Shown here: in pieces, positions 1 through 11,545 of the stretch | Layout: each line of letters starts with the position of its first letter | How positions within the stretch are numbered: position 1 is the stretch's first letter | From: Prosopocoilus inquinatus | Lineage: Eukaryota > Arthropoda > Insecta > Coleoptera > Lucanidae | Length of the DNA: 64,000 bases | Assembly: GCA_036172665.1 (NCBI GenBank) | Contig: CM069875.1 | Location: 15,035,806-15,099,805 of the forward strand | Direction: 5' to 3' | Program-made: the position numbers and the translations under genes | Notes under the pieces: generated by a model | The model's database searches: none | What the model saw: the letters and a program-made list of their open reading frames with translations, nothing else | Told to the model about the DNA's origin: nothing

Positions 1-3
1 TTG

Positions 4-152
4 GATGGACTCCAGTAACTCTGATGTGAGATACAAAGTTCTCGGACGCAGCAGAAGCTGGAAATAGTTTTGAACGAAACAACACGTATTAGCGTTGTTC
101 CTGTGATGTATCTAATCGATCCTTACTCATCTATCATGTTATTTGACGTTTG
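4..152 (+). repeat. First complete monomer, used as the reference phase
   Basis: Monomer positions used in this annotation: GATGGACTCC 1-10; a variable block 13-19 (AACTCT, AGCTCT, AACTTT, AAGTCT, ATCTCT); GTGAGATAC 23-31; a variable block 32-40; GGACGCAGC 41-49; a variable block 50-55 (AGAAGC, TGAAGC, AGGAGC, ATAAGC); the constant GGAAATAGTTT 58-68; a variable block 69-73 (AAACG, AAATG, GAACG, AATCG, AAAGG); a dyad 75-96; CCTGTGATG 97-105 (variants TGCTG, TTATG, GAGCTG); ATCGAT 112-117, a ClaI site lost in the AAACGATCC and AAACAATCC variants; CCTTACT 118-124; ATGTTATTT 133-141. The variable blocks are the marker sites that reveal the higher-order structure. Confidence 0.9.
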
Positions 153-1310
153 GATGGACTCCAGTAACTCTGATGTGAGATACAAAGTTTCGGACGCAGC
201 AGAAGCTGGAAATAGTTTTAAACGAAACAACACGCATTAGCGTTGTTCCTGTGATGTATCTAATCGATCCTTACTCATCTATCATGTTAATTGGCCTTTC
301 GATGGACTCCAGTAACTTTGATGTGAGATACGAAGTTCTCGGACGCAGCAGAAGCTGGAAATAGTTTTAAACGAAACAACACGCATTAGCGTTGTTCCTG
401 TGCTGTATCGAATCGATCCTTACTTATCTATCATGTTATTTGACGTTTGGATGGACTCCAGTAACCCTGATGAGAGATACGAAGTTTTTGGGCGCAGCAG
501 GAGCTGGAAATAGTTTTGAACGAAGCAACACTCATTAGCGTTGTTCCTGTGATGTATCTAATCGATCCTTACTTATCTACTATGTTATTTGACGTTTCAA
601 CGGACTCCAGTATCTCTGATGTGAGATACGAATTACTCGGACGCAGCAGAAGCTGGAAACAGTTTTGAACGGAACAACTAGTATTAGCGTTGTTCCTGTG
701 ATATATCTAATCGATCCTTACTTATCCATCATGTTATTTGACGTCACGATAGACTCCAGTAACTCTGATGTGAGATACGACGTTTTCGGACGCAGCATAA
801 GCTGGAAATAGTTTTAAATGAAACAACACGCATTAGCGTTGTTCCTGTGATGTATCTAATCGATCCTTATTTATCTATCATGTTATTTGACGTTTCGATG
901 GACTCTAGCAATTCTGATGTGAGATACGAAGTTTTTAACGCAGCAGGAGCTGGAAATAGTTTTAAACGAAACAACAAGTATTAGCGTTGTCCCTGTGATG
1001 TATCTAATCGATCCTTACTCATCTATCATGTTATTTGACGTTTGGATGGACTCCAGTAACTCTGATGTGAGATACGACGTTCTCGGACGCAGCAGTAGCT
1101 GGAAATAGTTTTGAACGAAACAACACGCATTAGCGTTGTTCCTGTGATGTATCTAATCGATCCTTACTTATCTACTATGTTATTTGACGTTTCGATGGAC
1201 TCCAGTAACTATGATGTGAGATACGACGTTCTCGGACGCAGCAGAAGCTGGAAATAGTTTTGAACGAAACAACACGTATTAGCGTTGTTCCTGTGAAGTA
1301 TCTAAACGAT

Positions 1311-1388
1311 CCTTACTTATCTAACATGTTATTTGACGTTTGGATGGACTCCAGCAAGTCCGTTGTTCCTGTGATGTATCTAATCGAT
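1311..1388. repeat. Truncated 78-bp monomer, copy 1
   Basis: Counting from one CCTTACT block to the next (here mutated to GCTTACT) gives 78 bp instead of 149. The deletion removes 71 bp, from just after CCAGCAAGTC to just before CGTTGTTCC, with the junction at 1,360/1,361. I see no clear microhomology at the junction. The lost stretch includes the GGAAATAG stop region and half of the dyad. This is why a 74-codon open frame exists at 1,260-1,484; it has no other sign of being a gene. Confidence 0.9.
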
Positions 1389-1686
1389 GCTTACTTATCT
1401 ATAATGTTATTTGACGTTTCGATGGACTCCAGTAACTCTGATGTGAGATACGACGTTTTCGGACGCAGCAGAAACTGGAAATAGTTTTACACGAAACAAC
1501 ACGCATTAGCGTTTTTCCTGTGATGTATCTAATCGATCCTTACTCATCTATAATGTTATTTGACGTTTGGATGGACTCCAGTAACTCTGATGTGAGATAC
1601 AAAGTTCTCGGACGCACCAGAAGCTGGAAATAGTTTTGAACGAAACAACACGTATTAGCGTTGTTCCTGTGATGTATCTAAACGAT

Positions 1687-1764
1687 CCTTACTTATCTAA
1701 CATGTTATTTGACGTTTGGATGGACTCCAGCAAGTCCGTTGTTCCTGTGATGTATCTAATCGAT
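1687..1764. repeat. Truncated 78-bp monomer, copy 2
   Basis: Same 71-bp deletion as the copy 376 bp upstream, with the junction at 1,736/1,737. The identical breakpoint shows descent from one event. It likewise opens a 72-codon frame at 1,636-1,854 that I regard as accidental. I did not see this truncated type anywhere else in the window. Confidence 0.9.
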
Positions 1765-1882
1765 GCTTACTTTTCTATCATGTTATTTGACGTTTCGATG
1801 GACTCCAGTAACTCTGATGTGAGATACGACGTTTTCGGACGCAGCAGAAACTGAAAATAGTTTTAAACGGAACAACACGTAT

Positions 1883-2292
1883 TAGCGTTGTTCCTGTGAT
1901 GTATGTAGTCGATCCTTACTCATCTATCATGTTATTTTATGTTTGGATGGACTCTAGTAATTCTGATGTGAGATACGAAGTTTTTGGACGCAGCAGGAGC
2001 TAGAAATAGTTTTAAACGAAACAACACGCATTAGCGTTGTTCCTGTGATGTATCTAATCGATCCTTACTCATCTATCATGTTATTTGGCGTTTCGATGGA
2101 CTCCAGTAACTTTGATGTGAGATACAAAGTTCTCGTACGCAGCTGAAGCTAGAAATAGTTTTAAACAAAAGAACACGTATTAGCGTTGTTCCTGTGATGT
2201 ATCTAATCGATCCTTACTCATCTATCAAGTTATTTGACGGTTGGGATGGGCTCCAGTAACTCTGATGTGAGATACGAAGTTCTCGGACGCAG
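1883..2292. repeat. Displaced HOR segment B, copy 1
   Basis: This roughly 410-bp segment recurs at about 3,225-3,634 with an offset of 1,342 bp, which is nine monomers, one of them 150 bp long. Shared private markers are GTATGTAGTC (1,901 and 3,243), TCTCGTACGC (2,131 and 3,473) and TATTTGACGG (2,231 and 3,573). The last carries an extra G and is the reason for the single-base surplus. Confidence 0.85.
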
Positions 2293-2882
2293 CAGAAGCT
2301 GGAAATAGTTTTAAACGAAACAACACGCATTAGCGTTGTTCCTGTGATGTATTTAATCGATCCTTACTCATCTATCATGTTATTTGGCGTTTCGATCGAC
2401 TCCAGTAACTTTGATGTGAGATACGAAGTTCTCGTACGCAGCTGAAGCTAGAAATAGTTTTAAACAAAACAACACGTATTAGCGTTGTTCCTGTGATGTA
2501 TCTAATCGGTCCTTACTCATCTATCATGTCATTTGACGTTTGGATGGACTCCAGTAACTCTGATGTGAGATACAAAGTTTTCGGACGCAGCAGAAGCTGG
2601 AAATAGTTTTAAACGAAACAACACGCATTAACGTTGTTCCTGTGATGTATCTAATCGATTCTTACTCATCTATCATGTTATTTGGCGTTTCGATGGACTC
2701 CAGTAACTTTGATGTGAGATACGAAGTTCTCGGACGCTGCTGAAGCTGGAAATAGTTTTAAACGAATCAACACGTATTAGCGTTGTTCCTGTGATGTATG
2801 TAATCGATCCTTACTCATCTATCATGTTATTTTACGTTTGGATGGACTCCAGTAACTCTGATGTGAGATACAAAGTTCTCGG

Positions 2883-3240
2883 ACGCAGCAGAAGCTGGAA
2901 ATAATTTTGAACGAAACAACACGTATTAGCGTTGTTCCTGTGATGTATCTAAACGATCCTTACTTATCTATCATGTTATTTTACGTTTGGATGGACTCCA
3001 GTAACTCTGATGTGAGATACAAAATTTTCGGACGCAGCAGAAGCTGGAAATAATTTTGAACGAAACAACACGTATTAGCGTTGTTCCTGTGATGTATCTA
3101 AACGATCCTTACTTATCTATCATGTTATTTTACGTTTGGATGGACTCCAGTAACTCTGATGTGAGATACAAAATTTTCGGACGCAGCAGAAGCTGGAAAT
3201 AATTTTGAACGAAACAACACGTATTAGCGTTGTTCCTGTG
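2883..3240. repeat. Run of adjacent near-identical monomers
   Basis: Two consecutive monomers with the private motif AAAATTTTCG (3,021 and 3,170) and AATAATTTTGAACG are identical over their full length, and the monomer before them shares most of it. Direct neighbours are otherwise clearly different in this array, so this looks like a recent single-monomer amplification. The stretch separates the two copies of segment B. Confidence 0.85.
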
Positions 3241-3634
3241 ATGTATGTAGTCGATCCTTACTCATCTATCATGTTATTTTATGTTTGGATGGACTCTAGT
3301 AATTCTGATGTGAGATACGAAGTTTTTGGACGCAGCAGGAGCTAGAAATAGTTTTAAACGAAACAACACGCATTAGCGTTGTTCCTGTGATGTATCTAAT
3401 CGATCCTTACTCATCTATCATGTTATTTGGCGTTTCGATGGACTCCAGTAACTTTGATGTGAGATACAAAGTTCTCGTACGCAGCTGAAGCTAGAAATAG
3501 TTTTAAACAAAAGAACACGTATTAGCGTTGTTCCTGTGATGTATCTAATCGATCCTTACTCATCTATCAAGTTATTTGACGGTTGGGATGGGCTCCAGTA
3601 ACTCTGATGTGAGATACGAAGTTCTCGGACGCAG
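3225..3634. repeat. Displaced HOR segment B, copy 2
   Basis: Second copy of 1,883-2,292 at +1,342 bp, carrying the same three private markers. Just downstream the sequence switches to a GCAGCTGAAGCTAG type resembling 2,431-2,470. The copy therefore ends in a join between two monomer classes. Confidence 0.85.
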
Positions 3635-5938
3635 CTGAAGCTAGAAATAGTTTTAAACAAAACAACACGTATTAGCGTATTTCCTGTGATGTATCTAATC
3701 GATCCTTACTTATCTACTATGTTATTTGACGTTTCGATGGACTCCAGTAACTCTGATGTGAGATACGAAGTTCTCGGACGCAGCTGAAGCTGGAAATAGT
3801 TTTAAATGATACAACACGTATTAGCGTTGTTCCTGTGATGTATCTAATCGATCCTTACTCATCTATCATGTTATTTGGCGTTTCGATGGACTCCAGTAGC
3901 TCTGATGTGAGATACGAAGTTTTTGGACGCAGCAGGAGCTGGAAATAGTTTTAAACGAAACAACACGTATTAGCGTTGTTCCTGTGATGTATCTAATCGA
4001 TCCTTACTCATCTATCATGTTATTTGACGTTTGGATGGGCTCCAGTAACTCTGAAGTGAGATACGAAGTTCTCGGACGCAGCTGAAGCTGGAAATAGTTT
4101 TAAACGAAACAACACGCATTAGCGATGTTCCTGTGATGTATCTAATCGATCCTTACTCATCTATCATGTTATTTGACGTTTGGATGGACTCCAGTAACTC
4201 TGATGTGAGATACGAAATTATCGGACGCAGCAGAAGCTGGAAATAGTTTTAAATGAAACAACACGCATTAGCGTTGTTCCTGTGATGTATCTAATCGATA
4301 CTTACTCATCTATCATGTTATTTGACGTTTGGATGGACTCCAGTAAGTCTGATGTGAGATACAAGGTTTTTGGACGCAGCAGGAGCTGGAAATAGTTTTA
4401 AACGAAACAACACGTATTAGCGTTGTTCCTGTGATGTATCTAATCGATCCTTACTCATCTATCATGTTATTTGACGTTTGGATATACTAAAGTATCTCTG
4501 ATGTGAGATACGAAATTTTCGGACGCAGCAGAAGCTGGAAATAGTTTTAAACGAAACAACACGCATTAGCGTTGTTCCTGTGATGTATCTAATCGATCCT
4601 TACTCATCTATCATGTTATTTGGCGTTTCGATGGACTCCAGTAACTTTGATGTGAGATACGAAGTTCTCGTACGCAGCTGAAGCTAGAAATAGTTTTAAA
4701 CAAAAGAACACGTATTAGCGTTGTTCCTGTGATGTATCTAATCGGTCCTTACTCATCTATCATGTCATTTGACGTTTGGATGGACTCCAGTAACTCTGAT
4801 GTGAGATACAAAGTTTTCGGACGCAGCAGAAGCTGGAAATAGTTTTTAACGGAACAACACGCATTAGCGTTGTTCCTGTGATGTATCTAATCGATACTTA
4901 CTCATCTATCATGTTATTTGACGTTTCGATGGACTCCAGTAACTCTAATGTGAGAAACGAAATTTTCGGACGCAGCAGAAACTGGAAATAGTTTTAAACG
5001 AAACAACAGGCATTAGCGTTGTTCCTGTGATGTATCTAATCGATACTTACTCATCTATCATGTTATTTGACGTTTGGATGGACTCCAGTAAGTCTGATGT
5101 GAGATACAAGGTTTTTGGACGCAGCAGGAGCTGGAAATAGTTTTAAACGAAACAACACGTATTAGCGTTGTTCTTGAGCTGTATCTAATCGATCCTTACT
5201 CATTTATCATGTTATTTGACGTTTCGATGGACTCCAGTAGCTCTGATGTGAGATACGACGTTTTCGGACGCAGCAGAAACTGGAAATAGTTTTAAACGAA
5301 ACAACACGCATTGGCGTTGTTCCTGTGATGTATCTAATCGATCCTTACTCATCTATCATGTTATTTGGCGTTTCGATTGACTCCAGTAACTTTGATGTGA
5401 GATACGAAGTTCTCGGACGCAGCTGAAGCTGGAAATAGTTTTAAAGGAAACAACACGTATTAGCGTTGTTCCTGTGATGTATCTAATCGATCCTTACTCA
5501 TCTATCATGTTATTTGACGTTTGGATGGACTCCAGTAACTCTGATGTGAGATACAAAGTTCTTGGACGAAGCAGAAGCTGGAAATAGTTTAGAACGAAAA
5601 AACACGTATTAGCGTTGTTCCTGTGATGTATCTAATCGATCCTTACTCATCTGTCATGTTATTTGACGTTTGGATGGACTCCAGTATCTCTGATGTGAGA
5701 TACGAAATCTTCGGACGCAGCATAAGCTGGAAATAGTTTTAAACGAAACAACACGCATTAGCGTTGTTCCTGTGATGTATCTAATCGATCCTTACTCATC
5801 TATCATGTTATTCTACGTTTGGATGGACTCCAGTAACTCTGATGTGAGATACAAAGTTTTTGGACGCAGCAGGAGCTGGAAATAGTTTCAAACGAAACAA
5901 CACGTATTAGCGTTGTTCCTGTGATGTATCTAATCGAT
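3635..5938. repeat. Left-domain mosaic with 5- and 10-monomer offsets
   Basis: Ordinary monomers with short displaced repeats. ACAAGGTTTT occurs at 4,361 and 5,106 (745 bp, five monomers). AGTTTTTAAC followed by GGAACAACAC occurs at 4,841 and again at 6,331 (1,490 bp, ten monomers), each followed by the TAATGTGAGAAACG class. TCTCGTACGC appears once more at 4,665. The CATAAGCTGG marker first appears at 5,721 and recurs 29 monomers later at 10,042. No gene or other element is seen. Confidence 0.75.
4257..4278. other. Imperfect dyad, one example of a motif found in most monomers
   Basis: AACAAC and GTTGTT form 6-bp inverted arms around ACGCATTAGC. Inside, GC and GC can also pair around an ATTA loop, leaving an AC bulge, so the hairpin would have 8 bp. 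The common variant with T instead of C in the inner arm turns a C-G pair into a T(U)-G wobble and does not destroy it. The TATTCGTCTTG variant class (first near 21,400) breaks an arm pair. Whether the hairpin forms or binds a protein is unknown. No CENP-B box, which needs CGGG, is visible in the monomer. Confidence 0.5.
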
Positions 5939-8265
5939 CCTTACTCATCTGTCATGTTATTTGACGTTTGGATGGACTCCAGTATCTCTGATGTGAGATA
6001 CGAAATCTTCGGACGCAGCAGGAGCTGGAAATAGTTTTAAACGAAACAACACGCATTAGCGTTGTTCCTGTGATGTATCTAATCGATCCTTACTCATCTA
6101 TCATGTTATTTGGCGTTTCGATGGACTCCAGTAACTTTGATGTGAGATACGAAGTTCTCGGACGCAGCTGAAGCTGGAAATAGTTTTAAAGGAAACAACA
6201 CGTATTAGCGTAGCTCCTGTGATGTATCTAATCGATCCTTACTCATCTATCATGTTATTTGGCGTTTCGATGGACTCCAGTAGCTCTGATGTGAGATACG
6301 ACGTTTTCGGACGCAGCAGAAGCTGGAAATAGTTTTTAACGGAACAACACGCATTAGCGTTGTTCCTGTGATGTATCTAATCGATACTTACTCATCTATC
6401 ATGTTATTTGACGTTTCGATGGACTCCAGTAACTCTAATGTGAGAAACGAAATTTTCGGACGCAGCAGAAGCTGGAAATAGTTTTAAACGAAACAACAGG
6501 CATTAGCGTTGTTCCTGTGATGTATCTAATCGATCCTTACTCATCTATCATGTTATTTGACGTTTGGATGGACTCCAGTAAGTCTAATGTGAGATACAAA
6601 GTTTTTGGACGCAGCAGGAGCTAGAAATAGTTTTAAACGAAACAACAGGCATTAGCGTTGTTCCTGTGCTGTATCTAATCGATCCTTACTTATCTATCAT
6701 GTTATTTGACGTTTCGATGCACTCCAGTAACTCTGATGTGAGATACGACGTTTTCGGACGCAGCAGAAGCTGGAAATAGTTTTAAACGAAACAACACGTA
6801 TTAGCGTTGTTCCTGTGATGTATCTAATCGATCCTTACTCATCTATCATGTTATTTGACGTTTCGATGGACTCCAGTAACTCTAATGTGAGAAACGAAAT
6901 TTTCGGACGCAGCAGAAGCTGGAAATAGTTTTAAACGAAACAACAGGCATTAGCGTTGTTCCTGTGATGTATCTAATCGATCCTTACTCATCTATCATGT
7001 TATTTGACGTTTCGATGGACTCCAGTAACTCTAATGTGAGAAACGAAATTTTCGGACGCAGCAGAAGCTGGAAATAGTTTTAAACGAAACAACACGCATT
7101 AGCGTTGTTCCTGTGATGTATCTAATCGATACTTACTCATCTATCATGTTATTTGATGTTTCGATGGACTCCAGTAACTCTAATGTGAGAAACGAAATTT
7201 TCGGACGCAGCAGAAGCTGGAAATAGTTTTAAACGAAACAACAGGCATTAGCGTTGTTCCTGTGCTGTATCTAATCGATCCTTACTTATCTATCATGTTA
7301 TTTGACGTTTCGATGCACTCCAGTAACTCTGATGTGAGATACGACGTTTTCGGACGCAGCAGAAGCTGGAAATAGTTTTAAACGAAACAACACGTATTAG
7401 CGTTGTTCCTGTGATGTATCTAATCGATCCTTACTCATCTATCATGTTATTTGACGTTTGGATGGACTCCAGTAACTCTGATGTGAGATACAAAGTTTTT
7501 GGACGCAGCAGAAGCTGGAAATAGTTTAGAACGAAAAAACACGTATTAGCGTTGTTCCTGTGATGTATCTAATCGATCCTTACTTAGCTACTATGTTATT
7601 TGACGTTTCGATGGACTCCAGTAACTCTAATGTGAGATACGAAATTTTCGGACGCAGCAGCAGCTGGAAATAGTTTTAAACGAAACAACACATATTAGCG
7701 TTGTTCCTGTGATGTAACTAATCGATCCTTACTCATCTATCATGTTATTTGACGTTTGGACGGACTCCAGTAACTCTGATGAGAGATACGACGTTTTCCG
7801 ACACAGCAGAAGCTGGAAATAGTTTTAAACGAAACAACACGCATTAGCGTTGTTCCTGTGATGTATCTAATCGATCCTTACTCATCTAACATGTTATTTG
7901 GCGTTTCGATGGACTCCAGTAACTTTGATGTGAGATACGAAGTTCTCGGACGCAGCTGAAGCTGGAAATAGTTTTGAACGAAACAACACGTATTAGCGTT
8001 GTACCTGTGATGTATCTAAACGATCCTTACTTATCTAACATGTTATTTGAAGTTTGGATGGACTCCAGTAAGTCTGATGTGAGATACAAAGTTTTTGGAC
8101 GCAGCAGGAGCTGGAAATAGTTTTAAACGAAACAACAAGTATTAGCGTTGTTCCTGTGCTGTATCTAATCGATCCTTACTCATCTATCATGCTATTTGGC
8201 GTTTCGATGGACTCCAGTAGCTCTGATGTGAGATAGGACGTTTTCGGACGCAGCAGAAGCTGGAA
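5939..8265. repeat. HOR segment E, longer copy
   Basis: This stretch recurs in a shorter form at about 10,111-11,545. Its left part (5,939 to about 6,560) matches at +4,172 bp (28 monomers; TAGCTCCTGT at 6,211 and 10,383). Its right part (about 7,450-8,265) matches at +3,278 bp (22 monomers; GATGTAACTA at 7,711 and 10,989). The 894-bp difference is exactly six monomers present only here. Those six include three consecutive TAATGTGAGAAACG monomers (about 6,850-7,230) and a GTTTCGATGC pair four monomers apart (6,711 and 7,307). Confidence 0.85.
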
Positions 8266-10110
8266 ATAGTTTTAAACGAAACAACACGTATTAGCGTTGT
8301 TCCTGTGATGTATCTAATCGATCCTTACTCATCTATCATGTTATTTGACGTTTCGATGGACTCTAGTAACTCTGATGTGAGATACGAAGTTTTTGGACGC
8401 AGCAGGAGCTGGAAATAGTTTTAAACGAAACAACACGTATTATCGTTGTTCCTGTGATGTATCTAATCGATCCTTACTCATCTATCATGTTATTTGACGT
8501 TTGGATGGACTCCAGTATCTCTGATGTTAGATACGAAATCTTCGGACGCAGCATAAGCTGGAAATAGTTTTGAACGAAACAACACGTATTAGCGTTGTAC
8601 CTGTGATGTATCTAAACGATCCTTACTTATCTAACATGTTGTTTGAAGTTTGGATGGACTCCAGTAAGTCTGATGTGAGATACAAAGTTTTTGGACGCAG
8701 CAGGAGCTGGAAATAGTTTTAAACGAAACAACACGTATTAGCGTTGTTCCTGTGCTGTATCTAATCGATCCTTACACATCTATCATGCTATCTGGCGTTT
8801 CGATGGACTCCAGTAGCTCTGACGTGAGATACGACGTTTTCGGACGCAGCAGAAGCTGGAAATAGTTTTAAACGTAACAACACGCATTAGCGTTGTTCCT
8901 GTGATGTATCTAATCGATCCCTACTCATCTATCATGTTATTTGGCGTTTCGATGGACTCCAGTAGCTCTGATGTGAGATACGAAGTTCTCGGACGCAGCT
9001 GAAGCTGGAAATAGTTTTAAATGAAACAACACGTATTAGCGTTGTTCCTGTGATGTATCTAATCGATCCTTACTCATCTATCATGTTATTTGGCGTTTCG
9101 ATGAACTCCAGTAGCTCTGATGTGAGATACGAAGTTTTTGGACGCAGCAGGAGCTGGAAATAGTTTTAAACGAAACAAAACGTATTAGCGTTGTTCCTGT
9201 GATGTATCTAATCGATCCTTACTCATCTATCATGTTATTTGACGTTTGGATGGGCTCCAGTAACTCTGAAGTGAGATACGTAGTTCTCGGACGCAGCTGA
9301 AGCTGGAAATAGTTTTAAACGAAACAACACGCATTAGCGTTGTTCCTGTGATGTATCTAATCGATCCTTACTCATCTATCATGTTATTTGGCGTTTCGAT
9401 GGACTCCAGTAGCTCTGATGTGAGATACGACGTTTTCGGACGCAGCAGAAGCTGGAAATAGTTTTAAACGAAACAACACGTATTAGCGTTGTTCCTGTGA
9501 TGTATCTAATCGATCCTTACTCATCTATCATGTTATTTGGCGTTTCGATGGACTCCAGTAACTTTGATGTGAGATACGAAGTTCTCGGACGCAGCTGAAG
9601 CTGGAAATAGTTTTAAATGAAACAACACGTATTAGCGTTGTTCCTGTGATGTATCTAATCGATCCTTACTCATCTATCATGTTATTTGGCGTTTCGATGG
9701 ACTCCAGTAGCTCTGATGTGAGATACGACGTTTTCGGACGCAGCAGAAGCTGGAAATAGTTTTAAATGAAACAACACGAATTAGCGTTTTTCCTGTGATG
9801 TTTCTAATCGATCCTTACTCATCTATCATGTTATTTGACGTTTCGATGGACTCTAGTAACTCTGATGTGAGATACGAAGTTTTTGGACGCAGCAGGAGCT
9901 GGAAATAGTTTTAAACGAAACAACACGTATTAGCGTTGTTCCTGTGATGTATCTAATCGATCCTTACTCATCTATCATGTTATTTGACGTTTGGATGGAC
10001 TCCAGTATCTCTGATGTGAGATACGAAATCTTCGGACGCAGCATAAGCTGGAAATAGTTTTAAACGAAACAACACGCATTAGCGTTGTTCCTGTGATGTA
10101 TCTAATCGAT
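8266..10110. repeat. Left-domain mosaic between the two copies of segment E
   Basis: GTACCTGTGA at 8,001 recurs at 8,597 (596 bp, four monomers), and CTCTAGTAAC at 8,361 recurs at 9,851 (1,490 bp, ten monomers) within a shared stretch ending in the CATAAGCTGG class. From about 8.9 to 9.8 kb the AGCTCT and AACTTT classes tend to alternate (TTTGGCGTTTCGATGG monomers). Nothing but satellite is present. Confidence 0.75.
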
Positions 10111-11545
10111 CCTTACTCATCTGTCATGTTATTTGACGTTTGGATAAACTCCAGTATCTCTGATGTGAGATACGACGTTTTCCGACGCAGCAGAAGCTGG
10201 AAATAGTTTTAAACGAAACAACACGCATTAGCGTTGTTCCTGTGATGTATCTAATCGATCCTTACTCATCTATCATGTTATTTGGCGTTTCGATGGACTC
10301 CAGTAACTTTGATGTGAGATACGAAGTTCTCGGACGCAGCTGAAGCTGGAAATAGTTTTAAAGGAAACAACACGTATTAGCGTAGCTCCTGTGATGTATC
10401 TAATCGATCCTTACTCATCTATCATGTTATTTGGCGTTTCGATGGACTCCAGTAGCTCTGATGTGAGATACGACGTTTTCGGACGCAGCAGAAGCTGGAA
10501 ATAGTTTTTAACGGAACAACACGCATTAACGTTGTTCCTGTGATGTATCTAATCGATACTTACTCATCTATCATGTTACTTGACGTTTCGATGGACTCCA
10601 GTAACTCTAATGTGAGAAACGAAATTTTCGGACGCAGCAGAAGCTGGAAATAGTTTTAAACGAAACAACAGGCATTAGCGTTGTTCCTGTGATGTATCTA
10701 ATCGATCCTTACTCATCTATCATGTTATTTGACGTTTGGATGGACTCCAGTAACTCTGATGTGAGATACAAAGTTTTTGGACGCAGCAGAAGCTGGAAAT
10801 AGTTTAGAACGAAAAAACACGTATTAGCGTTGTTCCTGTGATGTATCTAATCGATCCTTACTTAGCTACTATGTTATTTGACGTTTCGATGGACTCCAGT
10901 AACTCTAATGTGAGATACGAAATTTTCGGACGCAGCAGCAGCTGGAAATAGTTTTAAACGAAACAACACATATTAGCGTTGTTCCTGTGATGTAACTAAT
11001 CGATCCTTACTCATCTATCATGTTATTTGACGTTTGGACGGACTCCAGTAACTCTGATGAGAGATACGACGTTTTCCGACGCAGCAGAAGCTGGAAATAG
11101 TTTTAAACGAAACAACACGCATTAGCGTTGTTCCTGTGATGTATCTAATCGATCCTTACTCATCTAACATGTTATTTGGCGTTTCGATGGACTCCAGTAA
11201 CTTTGATGTGAGATAAGAAGTTCTCGGACGCAGCTGAAGCTGGAAATAGTTTTGAACGAAATAACACGTATTAGCGTTGTACCTGTGATGTATCTAAACG
11301 ATCCTTACTTATCTAACATGTTATTTGAAGTTTGGATGGACTCCAGTAAGTCTGATGTGAGATACAAAGTTTTTGGACGCAGCAGGAGCTGGAAATAGTT
11401 TTAAACGAAACAACACGTATTAGCGTTGTTCCTGTGCTGTATCTAATCGATCCTTACTCATCTATCATGCTATTTGGCGTTTCGATGGACTCCAGTAGCT
11501 CTGATGTGAGATACGACGTTTTCGGACGCAGCAGAAACTGGAAAT
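10111..11545. repeat. HOR segment E, shorter copy
   Basis: Copy of 5,939-8,265 lacking six monomers, with the internal join near 10,735. Its start (about 10,049-10,616) is also the source or product of 12,880-13,447 at 19 monomers (2,831 bp; GGATAAACT at 10,142 and 12,973). One sequence thus takes part in two different displacement events. Substitutions against the longer copy are few where I compared them. Confidence 0.85.

Larger units (their letters stand above)
1230..1866. repeat. 376-bp tandem duplication (two full plus one truncated monomer)
   Basis: Bases about 1,230-1,490 are repeated at about 1,606-1,866 with an offset of 376 bp, which is 149 + 149 + 78. Both copies contain the same truncated monomer and the same AGAAACTG variant downstream. 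The truncation therefore arose once and was then copied with its neighbours. The edges are approximate because the flanking monomers are themselves similar. Small differences between copies (for example GTGAAGTATC against GTGATGTATC) show the duplication is not brand new. Confidence 0.8.

Noticed and set aside
1260..1484. Open frame of 74 codons
   Set aside because: It begins at a TTG in the middle of a monomer, is translated satellite, and exists only because a 71-bp deletion removed the usual stop block. No ribosome binding site, domain or promoter is seen.
1636..1854. Open frame of 72 codons
   Set aside because: Near-copy of the frame at 1,260-1,484, made by the duplicated truncated monomer; same reasons.
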